Positions 20,406 to 33,109 of a DNA stretch of 64,000 nt are shown in pieces (the stretch's first letter is position 1; each line of letters starts with the position of its first letter). The DNA is taken from positions 186,001 to 250,000 of the forward strand of contig NC_012861.1 of the NCBI RefSeq assembly GCF_000026945.1, in the 5' to 3' direction. Made by a program: the position numbers and the translations under genes. The stretch is from Candida dubliniensis CD36 (Eukaryota; Ascomycota; Pichiomycetes; Serinales; Debaryomycetaceae). The notes under the pieces were generated by a model, which searched no databases, had not been told where the DNA came from, and saw nothing but the letters and a program-made list of their open reading frames with translations.

Positions 20406-23147
20406 GAAAAAAAAAGGAGTAATAATATAAATATAAAACAAGGAGATTCTAAATGAGAAGACAAGGATTAACTAATACCAAGGGCAACAACAACAACAAC
20501 AACAAAAAATAAGTTATATATGTGTGTGTGGGAAACTAAAAACAAAAAAAAAAAATTGTATATGAATAAATGAATGTATATGAATAAATTGAAATGTGTC
20601 AAAAGGTATGGAGGGGTTGAATTAGATTGGTTAAGATAATCTGTTCCAATATTAAACCCTATATTACTTTCACTTCACTGTATAGTTTGATTAAGAAAAG
20701 GCAAGTGTTAATAATAATATAAATGTAACTATGTGTATGTATATATGGATTAGGATGAATATGAAAGTAAAAGGAAAAAGAATAAACAAGGATGAAGGAG
20801 TAAAAAAAATTGTTGTAAATTAATTTATTTGGAGAGATTAATTACTTTTGTCTTTTGTTGTTTAGTTTTTGGTTTAAGTCTCTTTTTTTTTTTTTTTTTT
20901 TTTTTTTTTGTTCAGAAATATTTTCTTTTTAGCAAAGTGAAGTCTCACTCACTCACTCACTCATTCATTCTTGTTATTGGTACATTATACACTACTACGA
21001 CTACTCTGATTCTTTCACTTTAGCCCTATTGTTATATTCTGCTATACATATATTCATAACTATAAGAGAGCTACCGCAACTAAATCACTTCTTTTTATAG
21101 ATGAGGGAATTATATCACAGCCACCACCACCACCACTACAATTTATACAAATTTCATTACCCTATTAGATTAAATATTGAACTCTCTCTTTATTGTTGAG
21201 ATTATTTTTTTTTAGTTTTTTTAAGAAATTGTACTTGTGTGTTGAATGACGTGTATTGCATATATTTCTCTTTTTCTTTCCCTTTTTAAACTGCAAAGAA
21301 TTCTGAAACAAAAGCGAGTACTATAATAAATTCAATCAATTGAAGAAACCCCCCCTCCATCACGGTTTGTAATTGTTGGCAAGATAACATACAAGTACGA
21401 TATCACTTAAACATATATATTGGTTGTTAATTGGGTGGTGTCATTTATCTTTATCGAAAAATGTGGTCATTGATATTTATAACAAAGAGAAAGAGAAAAA
21501 CAAAAACCAAGAGAGAAAGAGATAGTAAATTCCCAAATCCTCAAGAGAAGGTGAAGCAAATGAAGAAAAGATTCAAAACTAATCGGACATACGAGATGGT
21601 TTTATAAACTCAACTCAATCTAGAACTTTCAAATCTCTCTTCTTCTCCCCACACACACACACCTTACACACAAGAAAATCTGGGGGAAACATGGAAATTG
21701 TAGTGGAACCACTACAAAAACCCCATATATATTGGCATGTCGGGGTTTCAAACATGATTTTTTTTTTTTTTGCGGTTATTAATTATTTGTGCAGTTCACA
21801 CTCACATACGAAAAAAAAAGCAATTTTGAGTCATTTTTATTTTTCATCGGAAAAACTAGGATAGAAATAAAAAATTACTATTGGCTTAATAGATATACAT
21901 TTTCTAAAGCAACGTTACAAAATTCTCTCCCAGTTTTATTACTTCAACAAGCCAGAAAAAAAAAACCAAACCATTTACTATTATTTCATAATAGTAATAC
22001 GAATGCCACCACTGGAGATGTCTAACTGTCACCATGTCAGACAGAGTCAAAGCAAAGCGTGTGACACTCAAAAAAAAATGCAACTGATGATGATGATGAT
22101 TCAAACTGTAATGAAACGTGGGGTATAATAATTATTCACTCACTCACTTTTTTTCTGCTGTCTCTGTTTGTTTCGGAGGTAAAACTCCGAGAATGGGCAT
22201 GAAACTACACGACAATAGGAAGTTAAAAACTCTAAATGGCCTCCTATCATTTCTCCACATTTATTCACTAATAGTTAAATCATATTGACAAGTCTATACA
22301 CTCTGAAAAAGTGGAGGAACGATGTATGTATTAGATACTAAAAATTTAACTTATCCTCAATCTTTCGGCGTTCTCCGTTTTTTTTTTTTTTTTTTCAAAT
22401 CACTTTCTTCTAGATTTCCATCAATTATCGAACGATTTATTTAACGAACTTTGAAATAACTTCCAGAATTGTATAATTAAGAAAAAAAAATAGCAAAGCT
22501 GAACGCGTTACGTAATAAGTTGCATGAACTGTTTATTGTATTCGTTTATAACAGACCGGATATTTTCAAATGTCGCGTGGTTTTTTATCATTCTATTTTT
22601 CATGAGGGGAGAGGTTATCGTCGTCTTCATGTACATACATACACTAATATGCAACATTATTTATCTCTAATAGTCCCGATAAAAGGAGAAAAACAATTGT
22701 TCGTATAATCAATTTATTGCCAGTTCCTGGAAAGAAATCAACTATGGGTTGGTAACTCTTGACAGTTATTACGACATCAACATCATAAACGAAGAAAAAC
22801 ACTGACTCTTATCTTTCTAAGTAAAACTATTGTGGTTTATCGTTTTATGAAAAACACTGAACTAAAAGGTCCATAAGCCCCCTCAAAAAAATAATCTCAG
22901 GGTGTTCAGATCTTCTCAATTAAAAGTATTAACGTCACTACTAAAAAGAGAAATCAATAATATTCACCTTGTGTGTTTTTCTTGATTAAATCATTTTAGA
23001 TTTCAGTTGATGAAACCTTATGCAAATATGTAAATGTCCTAAATTAAATAAATAAATATACAAAATTTATGCCGAAGAATAGAATAATAAAAAAAATTAC
23101 TGCCACCACCAATATAGATTTCAATATCAATCCTTAAATCTTAAGTC
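20406..23147. other. Long intergenic region: REG1 upstream and HNM1 downstream
   Basis: 2.74 kb with no supported gene; likely the REG1 promoter and long 5' leader on the minus strand, plus the HNM1 3' end. It contains an (ACA)n run near 20486-20507, T27 at 20883-20909, CACT repeats (20944-20963), CCA repeats (21121-21136), (CA)n near 21650-21660, ATG/GAT repeats (22086-22101) and T-runs near 21761 and 22379. The longest open frames (62-78 codons) have homopolymer-derived or random-looking sequence. No tRNA or obvious structured RNA was found by eye. Confidence 0.6.
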
Positions 23148-24871
23148 TTACCATTTAGTTAAACAAACTTCGGGGAATTCAACTTCTTCTTGATTCAAAT
23201 TACCTCCTCTAAAATTATATTTGCAAGCATATTTTTTAATTGGGAACCACCAATAACCAAGCATACAAATGATATATATCACTAAAACAACACAGAAATA
23301 ATTCATACCTTCAGCGGTAACTGGATAATTAGCTGGGAAACTGAAAAATACCAAGGCAAATATACACCATGCCAAAAGGACAAAATTACAGAATACTCCA
23401 ATTTTCCCCAACCAAAATGGACCATGACGAATTTGACGTTTTCTGGCAAGTAAACAAATTGTTGGAATCAGATAAGCAAGAAGAAGGAAGGAAACACATG
23501 CCAAAGCGGTAGCTTGAAGAGCAGCATCAGAAAATACCAATACTGAAACAATGGATACAATCACAGTTGAAAATAAATGAGCATAAAAGGGTCCACCAGT
23601 TTTAGGATCAATAATTGATAAATATTTAGAAAATGGCATACCATTATCACGCAGGAATGAGAAAAGAAGTCTCAGTTGATAAATAATACAAGATAAAGTA
23701 CAACCAGTGGCAACTAAAGTAATTAATGAACCCAAACAAATTGCTCCAACTTTTGTTGAACCTAAAGCTTGATAAAAAATATCCAACATGGGGAATCCGG
23801 TAGCAGAATTCATAATTTCTTCTAAATTTCTAATACAGAAAAACATGGCAATAGAAAAAGTAAATGAAGTAACAAATCCAATCCCCACCGTTGATAAAAC
23901 TGCTCTTGGTACATCACGTTCTGGATGAGCAGTTTCTTCACTTAAATGAGTAACACTATCTAAACAAGAAAATGCCCAAGCAGGATTAACTAATCCAACA
24001 ATAAAAGCAATCCCTTTGGAAGGCCAACCAGTATTATTTACTGCAGTAACGAAAACAAATTTTGCATCTTGATAATGACCTCTAGCACATACTAAAACTG
24101 TAATAAGAATAATACAATAAGAAGTTAAAGAAATCCCGAAAACACTATCACCAATCATTGGTAAAAATCGATGCCAAATATTGAAAAAAAATAAAATCCA
24201 ATTAAGAATATTATAAATAATAAATGCTTCCCATTTTTGATTAACATGATTTGGATGTGTCATATTCCAAAATCCCAAGATTTGATAAGCAACAGCAAGA
24301 TTCATTGATGCAGTAGTGAAAATTGCTCCACCCCATGATATAGAACCAGTTACATAAGCCAAAAATGATGAATATTTTTTCGGAGCCAATACTCTAGCCC
24401 AAACATATTGACCTCCAGCTGATGGCATGGCCAGAGCCATTTCTCCAAGAGTAACAGCAATACAAACTGATACACTAGCAACAATTAAAATCCCATAAAC
24501 AACAAGTAATGGACCAAGTGAAGATATAGACAATATAAGTGTTGACAGAATACCCAACTATAAAAAACACCAGAAGTTAGTAAACAATTCATTTCATTTT
24601 ATTTCATTTCGTTTCTTCCTCATTTTATTGTTTTCACTTATTATTAACATACCCATGAATTTGTAAGACCAAACCCAATAGTAACAATTTGCAATGTCGA
24701 GAAATTTCTTGACATTTTGGTACCTTCTTCATCTTTAGATGTCACTGATTTATTATCATCATTGAATTCAGTCAATTTTTTTTCTTGGTCTGAGTCTCCA
24801 GTGGTACCACCAGCAAATGATGATAATTGTGGACTAACAGAGTTCAGATGTTTTAGATCTGACTGAGACAT
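23148..24871 (-). CDS. HNM1: Choline/ethanolamine-type permease, APC superfamily (spliced: 24871-24653 joined to 24557-23148)
   Basis: Two exons give 542 residues. Exon 1 (73 codons from the ATG at 24871) is a hydrophilic cytosolic N-terminus ending in TLQIVTIGFGLTNSW, and exon 2 continues LGILSTLILSISSLGP with about eleven more membrane segments. EMALAMPSAGGQYVW, GLVNPAWAFSCLDSVTHLSEE and PERDVPRAV are signatures of the yeast APC group holding Hnm1 and Uga4. I favour Hnm1 (choline/ethanolamine uptake, plasma membrane) from memory of the C. albicans gene order; a GABA or polyamine substrate cannot be excluded by sequence reading. A TTG-started extension upstream of the ATG is not credible. 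Confidence 0.82.
24558..24652 (-). other. Spliceosomal intron in HNM1
   Basis: 95 bases on the minus strand. Donor GTATGT directly after the TGG codon (24652 downward), a perfect TACTAAC branch site (plus-strand 24576-24582) and acceptor TATAG ending at 24558. Joining restores the continuous first membrane helix of the permease (GFGLTNSW-LGILSTLI). Confidence 0.95.
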
Positions 24872-26577
24872 TGTAAGATAAAGGAAAGAGAGTGTGGTGG
24901 TAATCAAACTAAAGGAAAGGAAAGAAGAAAGTGAAAAAAGTGAAAAAAAAAAAATAACTTTAAAGAGATCTAGATTAGATTAAATATTATGAAAAAGGTT
25001 ATTTGAAAAAGAAATAATTATTCGCGCAAAATCAACAAACAATAAAGAAAAAAAAAAAAAATTTTTTGGGGAGGGAGGAGAGACGGCGGTCGTGTCATTT
25101 CGGCGGATTTGTGGCTAAAACTATTTGTGCCAAACTTCTAGTGGTGGTGGTGGTGGTGTATTTCATGCGGCATCGGCCGAAAGTTTCTTTAAAAAAGAAA
25201 AAAAAAAAGAAATAATAAATATCTCAATGCCAAATTATTATTACGTGGGGCCCAAAAATTAGTTTATGTTTGTTAAAATTAAACTAGAACAACAACAATT
25301 GATTGGTTATTGATTATAAACTAAATGTTGTAAATATTATTTCACTTTTTAAAATAACGGCAAACTAGAAATTGACTGTTTTCTCGTAATTTGATTACTT
25401 TATTGTTGGGATTGTGAGGTATTATATAAGATAACAGGGCCAAATAATTTATCATAACGATCCTTTATTAAATAATTTCTAGTACATAGAATTATTTCAA
25501 AGAGGACAACTCCAAACTAACTAGATTATCCAGCAAACAGGTTTTAAACCAGCTACTGTTAGTAATCGTAAATATATCAAGACCATCGATCTACATCCAT
25601 AGTTGATTTAAAAAGAGGAGACGTTTCTTTGTTCCCATGCCACTTAAAACGCACACGATAACAACTTAATTTATAATAGATTTGCATGTGATATTTTTTC
25701 AGTTTGTTGTTATCCACTCTCATCAAATTAGAACAACCAATAGTGTTTGTTGGGTTTACAATAATTATTATGCTAACATCTTTATCGTCTAATACAAGAA
25801 ATATCACACAAATGGGCAATTGATAATAATTATATTCCCTATCATTGATGAGGTAGGAAATGTCTTAAAATTGACCCAATGATTAATTCTTAGGGTTAGA
25901 CTTTCTCTAATGAAAAAGGTGCCACACACAACCGTTGACTCGCTTGTATATTCTGCCATTCGAGCATTGACATAATCCAGTATGTATATCACGTGACAAC
26001 ACCAAGTCGTCATCATTAATAGAGAAAAGTTTTACAATCATTCTTACTATGTTTACTTCAAAAAAAAATATCTGCACCCTCTGACACCTCTCTTTCATCT
26101 CATTGATAAAATAATAATCCAGACAAGTTCTTAAAGATGCAAGTTTTGCTTTTTCCATTCACGTATCGCCTTGTTACTGATTGCAACGAGACATTACCAT
26201 TTAACTATTACAACTTTGTACGGAAGAATCAAGAACTGAAACTTTAAAAGTGTACCAAGTTCATATAATCAAAACAATGTAATGTCCACCAATAAAATGC
26301 ACTGTCAAGTGATGGATACTTAGACAAAGTAAAGAAAGGAAAAAGGAATAAAAAAGTGTTTAGAAATCTGAAAATTTTTTCTTACTCTTTAAATACGAAA
26401 AGAAAATCTTCTCAATGAGAAAAACACACCAGAAGCAATGGTCGTGTGTGTTGTGATATTTTCTATTTGTTTTTTTTTTTTTTTCTTCTTCTTTCCATGT
26501 TGAAGCAATTTTTGAAATTGGAGATTTAACATTATATCCAAACCACCAGATCATCTCATTACAAAGAAAAAGCAACA
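24872..26577. other. Divergent intergenic region HNM1-NIC96
   Basis: 1.7 kb without a supported gene. Near HNM1 it holds a GC-rich patch with several CGG triplets (25084-25179), GGT repeats (25141-25158) and an A-run (25050-25062). A segment beginning TGTTGGGATTGTGAGG at about 25404 with TATATAAG downstream has some look of a decayed LTR (see findings). A CACGTGAC box is at 25990-25997 within ATCACGTGAC. T-runs lie near 26469-26484. The small open frames are low-complexity or random-looking. Confidence 0.6.
25084..25179. promoter_or_regulatory. Cluster of CGG triplets upstream of HNM1
   Basis: CGGCGG at 25084-25089, CGGCGG at 25101-25106 (inside TTTCGGCGGATTT, like a Ume6/URS1 core), CGG at 25168-25170 and CGGCCG at 25174-25179, in otherwise AT-rich DNA. 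The spacing is 210-310 bases upstream of the HNM1 ATG. ATTTCATGCGG at 25160-25170 differs by one base from the Ino2/Ino4 inositol/choline element, which controls HNM1 in S. cerevisiae. These are possible zinc-cluster, Ume6 and Ino2/4 sites; binding is inferred only. Confidence 0.4.
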
Positions 26578-26656
26578 ATGTTTGGAAATAAAACAGCTAC
26601 TTCTGGAACTGGGTTTTCTTTTGGTCAGACAAACCAGGCCTCACAACAGCAACAGC

Positions 26657-26705
<49 letters not shown>

Positions 26706-29490
26706 GCCAGCTGCAACCATTGGATCAACAACACAATCAGTAATCAACCCTCCAAATGGTCCTACTACTGGAACCACAACAAACTTTTCTCTTCCTGTTT
26801 CAGTAAATACTTCAAATAGCTCTAAATTATTGAAAGAATTATTGGAATCAGCCAACAATTTACCGAAAACGAATGACAACATTCAATTGGGTTCTATTCA
26901 CCTCACTTTGAATGAATTGGAAAGAAAATCACAACAATTAAGAAAACAATCAGAAAAGGACACCAATTTTACCAAAGCTCATTATTTGTTAGCCGGTAGT
27001 GGAATTAGTGCTGATGATATTGAAGATGAATTAAATGCAATCCATATACCTAAAACCGGTGGAAGAATGCCAAGTCATCGAGCCATTGTTGGTGCAGAAA
27101 ACATTGAAAATTATTTAAGTGCAAAGAAAGACGAAAACATTTTAAATACCATTGAACAATCATTATCATTAGCTTCAAAAGATTTCGACAATTATATTGA
27201 TGCCAATATATCTATTGATTGGAAAGTTAGAAGAGATGAATTGAGAAAAGCCATTGGATTGAAAACAAATACTAAATTTAATGAAGAAACTTTGAAAAAT
27301 TCCATAATTTGGAAATCAAATTCTACTGCTTCAAATATATTAACTCCATTGAATGTTACTTCTTCTTCTTCTTCTTCAGTTAAACAAATATCTAGAGAAA
27401 AATTTGAAAACCAAGCAAAAATTATCTATTCATTAAATGAAGCACGTTTACAAAATAAAAGTTTCCCCTTGTGTTTGAATTTCAATGAAGTCAATAAACT
27501 TCAAAATGATATTAAAGCTAAACAAATTGCTGAAATTTGGAAAATTTTGATTACTTTAACTGAAGAGAAAACCGCTAAAACTTCACAAGAACAGAAATTT
27601 TTCAACACTACCAAAAATGATCTAAATGCAATAATTGTCTCCAACAGCATAAACTATTTGCAACAAGAATTTTTCAATTATGTTGATGAATTATATCTCA
27701 AAGATGGAGATAAACCAGAGAAATTTTCACCACCATCAAATATTAATAAAGTATCGTATTTTATCCATCAAATTGTATTGAAGAATGACCCTGATTTGAT
27801 CAATAAAACTTTGTTGGTGAATGGAACCCCAATTTGGGCATTAATATTTTATCTTATACGTGCTGGATTATATTTGGAAGCTGATGAATTGGTTCAACGT
27901 AATCGTGAATCGTTCAATAAATTTGACAAGAATTTCCCTGTTTATGTAAAGAGTTATGTGGAAACCACTAATCATACTTTACCTTCAGATTTGAAAGAAA
28001 GATTACACAAAGAATTCAATCAACAATTTCAATTTATTATTAATGATGTTGATAACAATGTAAATTATGATCCTTATAAATATTCTGTTTATAAGATTAT
28101 TGGCAAATGTGATTTAAGTAACAAGTCATTACCACGATTAGTGAATTTAAGTATTGAAGATTGGACATGGTTTCATTTATCAATTATTAACGCCAATCAA
28201 CCAGGGTCTGAATCTAATTTAATTTTTGAAAATTATACTTTACCAGATTTACAAAATAAAATTATTCAATTAGGTCCCAAAAATTTCATGTCATCTCCAA
28301 ATAATCCATTATATCTTAAGACGTTAGTTTTGACAGGACTTTACGAAATGGCAGTACAATACTCTTATGAGTATGTAAACGAGTCTGATGCAGTTCATTT
28401 GGCTATAGGTTTAGCATATTATGGATTATTGAAATGTTCTAGTTTTAACAAAGACAATATATTAACTGTGAACAATAATGAATATGAAATCAATTATGGA
28501 AGATTAATTGGGGCTTATACAACGACATTCAAAATAAGTGATCCAAAAGTTGCTTGTGAATACCTTATTATGATTGCTTTAGCCAATGGAGGTGAATCTA
28601 AAAGTGCTCTCCTTGTTTGTCATGAAGCCTTACGTGAGTTAATATTAATTTCTCGAGAATTTGGTGTGTTACTTGGAGAATTAAATCAAACTAATGGTAC
28701 AAAAATACCAGGGATTTTGGAAAGACAAAGGAAATTGATTAAATTGGAAAGTTTAGATCAATTTTATCAACAAATTATTGAAGTTGCAGCTAATAAATGT
28801 GAAGAAGAAGGTAGAGTATTTGATGCGTTATTATTATATCAATTATGTTGTGATTATGATACAGTTGTTTCTTTGATAAACAAATTATTAGCTGAAATAT
28901 TAGCAACTACTGATTTAAACAAACCTATTATTAAATCTGGTAATTATGAAGTTATATCTACTGGATATATTACTAAAGAAGTTGATGATACTATTGACAA
29001 TAATATTATTCTATTAGCACAACATATTATGAAAGTTTTCAATAACAATAGTCATATACTTGGAAAATTATCCTCAAAAGTTAAGCAAACTTCAGATTTA
29101 CTACTTCCAATAATTGGAATTAGAGATTTATTTATTAACAAAAATTGGCGTCAAGTTATCAATGATATTAATCAATTAGGACTTATTCCAGCAGGTGTTA
29201 ATGATGATCTTATTAAAATTAGAACCATGAGTGAATCAATACAAAATAATGATTTAGATGATAATTTGATTAAAGTTATTCCATCATTATTAATTATGGT
29301 AATGACGAGTATTTCTCATGTAAATTATGATATTTTAACTAAAAAATATCAATCTTATGGTAATGAAAAAGAAGAATTGGTGCATTGGAAGAAAATTGCT
29401 AAAAATTGTATGATTTATGCTGGTATGGTTCAATATAAAATGCCTAGAGAAACTTATAGTCTTTTGATTAATTTAGAATCACTGTTATAA
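26578..29490 (+). CDS. NIC96: Nucleoporin Nic96 of the inner ring
   Basis: 970 residues, longer than the roughly 840 of S. cerevisiae. The N-terminus has GFSFGQ and a pure run of 21 glutamines (residues 23-43, CAA-rich), then a region (about 75-170) with a predicted heptad pattern that binds the Nsp1-Nup57-Nup49 trimer. The rest is the all-helical Nic96/Nup93 domain (AHYLLAGSGISADDIEDELNAIH near 140, PIWALIFYLIRAGLYLEADELV near 420). It is an essential scaffold of the nuclear pore. CAA-repeat length in the polyQ tract is likely to vary among strains. Confidence 0.94.
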
Positions 29491-29645
29491 TTTGATATAT
29501 CTGGGGGTGTGGTGGTGGAGGAGGACCAAAAGAAAAAAAAAAAAAAGAAGTTTACAAACAAGCCTGTTTCGTTTTTAGCATATATAGAAATTCAAATAGA
29601 TCTTCAAACAAACAACAATATTTTATATACTTTCTTTCTTTAGTA

Positions 29646-30362
29646 ATGCCACCTAAAAAGAAGGCTTCAAAAATAGAATATACTTTCCCTCAATCTTTCC
29701 ATGATTTACCTAAATCACTTTCTAAAAATTATTATCAACCAGAACCAGAATCTATAATCAATGATCAAATCATTGTCATAAGGAATTTTTTCACCAAAGA
29801 TTTATGTAATGAATTAATCAAATCATTTGAAACCCAACTTGATATGGAAACAACTCCTTTAATAAAAAGTAAAGAATATGCAGCGAGATTTAATGATAGA
29901 CTGTCAATGAACGATTTATTATCTGCCGATATACTATGGCAATATTTACAGAAAATTTTACTCGACAACCTTTATGATGATGAAGATATTAATGAAATTA
30001 ATCGTATTTTCCAAAATGCAGTAGGGTTAAATCCACAACTACGAGTCTATAGATATACACGAGGTCATCATTTTGGTAAACATTATGATGATTCAGTAAT
30101 ATGTCCTATCCCACCACAGGGAACCAAGAATGGTCATACCAAATGGACATTATTGATTTATTTAACTGGAGATGAAGAATTTAAAGGTGGTGGTACAATT
30201 TTTTATCCAGAGATTAGAAATACTAAACCATTAAACATTCATCCAAGCAAAGGGATGGCTCTTTTACATAAGCATGGTAATGACTGTTTAAAACATGAGG
30301 CAGAGATTGTCGAAAATGGGGCAAAATGGGTTTTACGTAGTGATGTTGTATTTCCTATCTAA
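29646..30362 (+). CDS. 2-oxoglutarate/Fe(II) dioxygenase, prolyl-4-hydroxylase-like
   Basis: 238 residues, no signal peptide; basic N-terminus MPPKKKASK could be nuclear. The double-stranded beta-helix core has [17 protein letters not shown], with His146 and Asp148 as the HxD iron ligands, then distal His217 (CLKHEAE) and Lys227 in [10 protein letters not shown], where this family binds 2-oxoglutarate. [19 protein letters not shown] is typical of the P4Hc group. It probably hydroxylates a protein side chain; substrate unknown. The gene overlaps the 3' end of CHL1 by eight bases, tail to tail. Confidence 0.85.
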   Translation: MPPKKKASKIEYTFPQSFHDLPKSLSKNYYQPEPESIINDQIIVIRNFFTKDLCNELIKSFETQLDMETTPLIKSKEYAARFNDRLSMNDLLSADILWQYLQKILLDNLYDDEDINEINRIFQNAVGLNPQLRVYRYTRGHHFGKHYDDSVICPIPPQGTKNGHTKWTLLIYLTGDEEFKGGGTIFYPEIRNTKPLNIHPSKGMALLHKHGNDCLKHEAEIVENGAKWVLRSDVVFPI

Positions 30363-32826
30363 TTATATTGAAAAAATCAGTGGTTGACTCCATAATGTAT
30401 GCGTTGTTGTTGGTGGTGGTGGATATTCTTTCTTTCACCCATTGACTTAGTTTATTTTGTATTCTGGGGAATGAAAATCGTCTGTCTACTAAATAAATAA
30501 TAGAATAATCATTAACATGTCTTATACTTCGACCAATACTTTGATTAACTGCTCTCATACAAAGATTTTCATAATAATTCTTTGATTTTTCTCTAGCATC
30601 GTTAGCCGTGCCACCATTTTTCAACACGGAAGTTTCAATAAACTTTCTTTTAGTTACCATTTCTCCAGAATATGCATTGGGATATGGTAACCCCACCATG
30701 ATCACTGCTCTTGCTAAATCGTCTGAAAAATTTATCCCTTCAGACATCTTACCACCAACTACAGAAAACAACATTGCTCCCTTACGTTCAGTTTGAATTA
30801 TGTAACCATACTGACTTAATACTTTTTCTACATTTGATGGATCTGTAGGTTCTCTAAATATCGTTTTATTTGATTCAATAGATGATAAAATCCCAGTATT
30901 TTTCCAAAATTGTAAAACTTGATCCAAATATTTATAACTAGGGAAAAATATAACAACTCCATAGGGAACTCGTTTAGTAATTTCAATGAGAAATTCACCC
31001 AATGAAGTCAATTGCTTTGGATCATTTCTTTTTTGAAACAGAAATTCAAAATTTGTATCATTCCATTGACTAACTGGGAACACTTCAAGGTTTTCCTTGG
31101 GGATTACATGTCCACAAGCAAAAGTGTTGATTTTATTTGTAGGTACAGTGGGGAATAAATAGTCCATATAATCTGCCATTGGCTCCATTGTCCCACCACA
31201 TAATAAAACACATTTTGCTTGATCAACAATTTCTTTGAATATAGCACTAGGATCTAATAACATATAATTTAATGAAATTGATCCATTTTCATTATCCCAG
31301 AAAAATTTCCCTTCTTTAGATAAATTTGTTAAAGTTTTTAAAAACTTTATAATGGTAAATAAAAGTGGATTAGAACTACTTTTTTTCATCCCAGTTTCTA
31401 ATTCAATTTTTTCAATATAAGATTCGATTTTATAAGCAATTTTAGATTTGGTTAAAAATTCATCTAATTTATGAATATTAACTAAATCACCAGTAGAATC
31501 TTTGAATATATCTTGTATTTGTATTTCATCACCAGATTTAACTGACCCTTGATTATTATTTAAAAATTTGAGTAGAATTTGACAAATTTTGATCAATTTC
31601 ATTAAATTGATTCTATTCCCACTATTTAATCTTTTAAGAAATTTGTTTAAATATACTTTTAATGATTTTATTACTTTATTCAATTGGTCCAGGGTAACTT
31701 TTATAGAATACATTGAAGTTATTACATCAATAATATTATGGGCCTCATCGATTATAATTATTGAATCCTTTATATCCAAATTCAATATCTTTCTCGTTGT
31801 ATCTTGAAATATCATTTGGTATGGCAATGATATAATTTCTGTCATATCTATCCCTTTCCGTACTGAATAATAAGGACAAATATTTAGTTCAGTACCTAGT
31901 TGGTTCAAATCCTCTATATCTCTAATTTTAGCCAAACTTAAATCAGCAAATTCTTTGGTAGCATTAGACATCATATAATTCTTTGGTAAGTATTGACATC
32001 CATTAGTTTCACGTTGTAAATCAATACATGCATCATTAACACTCTGATCGTTGCCCTTTGCTCTAACTTTATCATTGATACAAAGCTGTTTTCTCGATCC
32101 TAATGGGATATATTTCGTACGTTCTTCTAGATCTTCAAATGATGCTTGGAAATTTGTTAATCTCAATTGACTCGAGAACTGATTCAATTGTGAATGGGTA
32201 CGTGAAGAGAAAAATATCTTTATTGGGCATTCATTAATATAAGATACTTCTTCTTTATTTTCAACTTTTTTCAAAAGTCGATTTATCTCTTTGGTGATAG
32301 CTAGATTTTGATCTTCAGTTTTACCAATTTCTGAATCACTATAATAATCCATTGGCAAAAAAGATTCTTCTGCCAGATCCAATGCTGCTGCTTTGCGTCT
32401 TTTATGTACTGCTTCTTTTAGTTCTTCTTCCTTTCGTTTATTCTGGGTATGTTCCTTTTCCATTTTGTCCAAATAATGTTCATATTCAATTAATTTGTTT
32501 TTCGATCGGTTCACAATTGAGCTTCGATAGGCTTGTTTGACCCATTCAGGTTCATCATCTTCGCTATCACTCTCACTATCACCCTCATTTCCATTTTCAA
32601 CTTTAGGGCCTGTCTCTAGAAATGTGTTATTTCGTTTAAAATTTCGTAACCACGTCATTGATGAACATATTATAGACAAGGTTTTACCTGTTCCAGTGGG
32701 ACTCTCAAATAATCCTATTTTATAGCCATTCTCAATAGTATCATATATGGCATCCATCAACTGGATTTGAATATCATATGGAGTATATGGATGGTTATAG
32801 TTTCTTGAACATGATTCAGACACCAT
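30355..32826 (-). CDS. CHL1: Chl1, iron-sulphur DEAH helicase for sister-chromatid cohesion
   Basis: 823 residues of the XPD/FANCJ/DDX11 superfamily 2 helicases. Walker A is SPTGTGKT (42-49), and the DEAH box lies in [13 protein letters not shown]. Four cysteines (KQLCIND, DACIDLQ, NGCQYLP, NICPYYS, roughly 250-320) fit the 4Fe-4S cluster. Motifs V/VI are [27 protein letters not shown] and QSIGRSIRH. The order and spacing match Chl1/DDX11 rather than Rad3, with the usual charged insertion (about 75-200). It works at replication forks with Ctf4 and Eco1 in cohesion. Confidence 0.93.
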   Translation of the reverse strand: MVSESCSRNYNHPYTPYDIQIQLMDAIYDTIENGYKIGLFESPTGTGKTLSIICSSMTWLRNFKRNNTFLETGPKVENGNEGDSESDSEDDEPEWVKQAYRSSIVNRSKNKLIEYEHYLDKMEKEHTQNKRKEEELKEAVHKRRKAAALDLAEESFLPMDYYSDSEIGKTEDQNLAITKEINRLLKKVENKEEVSYINECPIKIFFSSRTHSQLNQFSSQLRLTNFQASFEDLEERTKYIPLGSRKQLCINDKVRAKGNDQSVNDACIDLQRETNGCQYLPKNYMMSNATKEFADLSLAKIRDIEDLNQLGTELNICPYYSVRKGIDMTEIISLPYQMIFQDTTRKILNLDIKDSIIIIDEAHNIIDVITSMYSIKVTLDQLNKVIKSLKVYLNKFLKRLNSGNRINLMKLIKICQILLKFLNNNQGSVKSGDEIQIQDIFKDSTGDLVNIHKLDEFLTKSKIAYKIESYIEKIELETGMKKSSSNPLLFTIIKFLKTLTNLSKEGKFFWDNENGSISLNYMLLDPSAIFKEIVDQAKCVLLCGGTMEPMADYMDYLFPTVPTNKINTFACGHVIPKENLEVFPVSQWNDTNFEFLFQKRNDPKQLTSLGEFLIEITKRVPYGVVIFFPSYKYLDQVLQFWKNTGILSSIESNKTIFREPTDPSNVEKVLSQYGYIIQTERKGAMLFSVVGGKMSEGINFSDDLARAVIMVGLPYPNAYSGEMVTKRKFIETSVLKNGGTANDAREKSKNYYENLCMRAVNQSIGRSIRHVNDYSIIYLVDRRFSFPRIQNKLSQWVKERISTTTNNNAYIMESTTDFFNIIR

Positions 32827-33109
32827 TAGTGGTTAGTGAATTGATATTTAGTCATCTCAAATGTTAAGTAAAACTGGAGAGGAAAAAAAAAATATGTGTG
32901 AACTCGTACCCTTTTTCTCATCACGATAAATATCAGCTGGGCATAACCTCAAATGTTTTCTTTTTGCCACTACTTTCTTTTTTATCCATCTTTTTTCATC
33001 ATAATTCAATTAAACAATCGCTTCTACTATGACTATAGATGTACTAGTAATTATCTCAATAGACGATTAAGTTAGTGATCTAGGTGGGTTTGGTAGTCAA
33101 TTACAAGTA

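Noticed and set aside
20406..20441. Twelve-codon N-terminal extension of REG1 (and similar open extensions of HNM1, TFC8, SNX41, SNX4, MNN24, RPN9, CHA1)
   Set aside because: Each extension begins at TTG or GTG, not ATG; the first ATG matches family starts and lengths better.
22520..22708. 62-codon open frame in the REG1-HNM1 gap
   Set aside because: Short, no recognisable feature, length expected by chance in a 2.7 kb gap.
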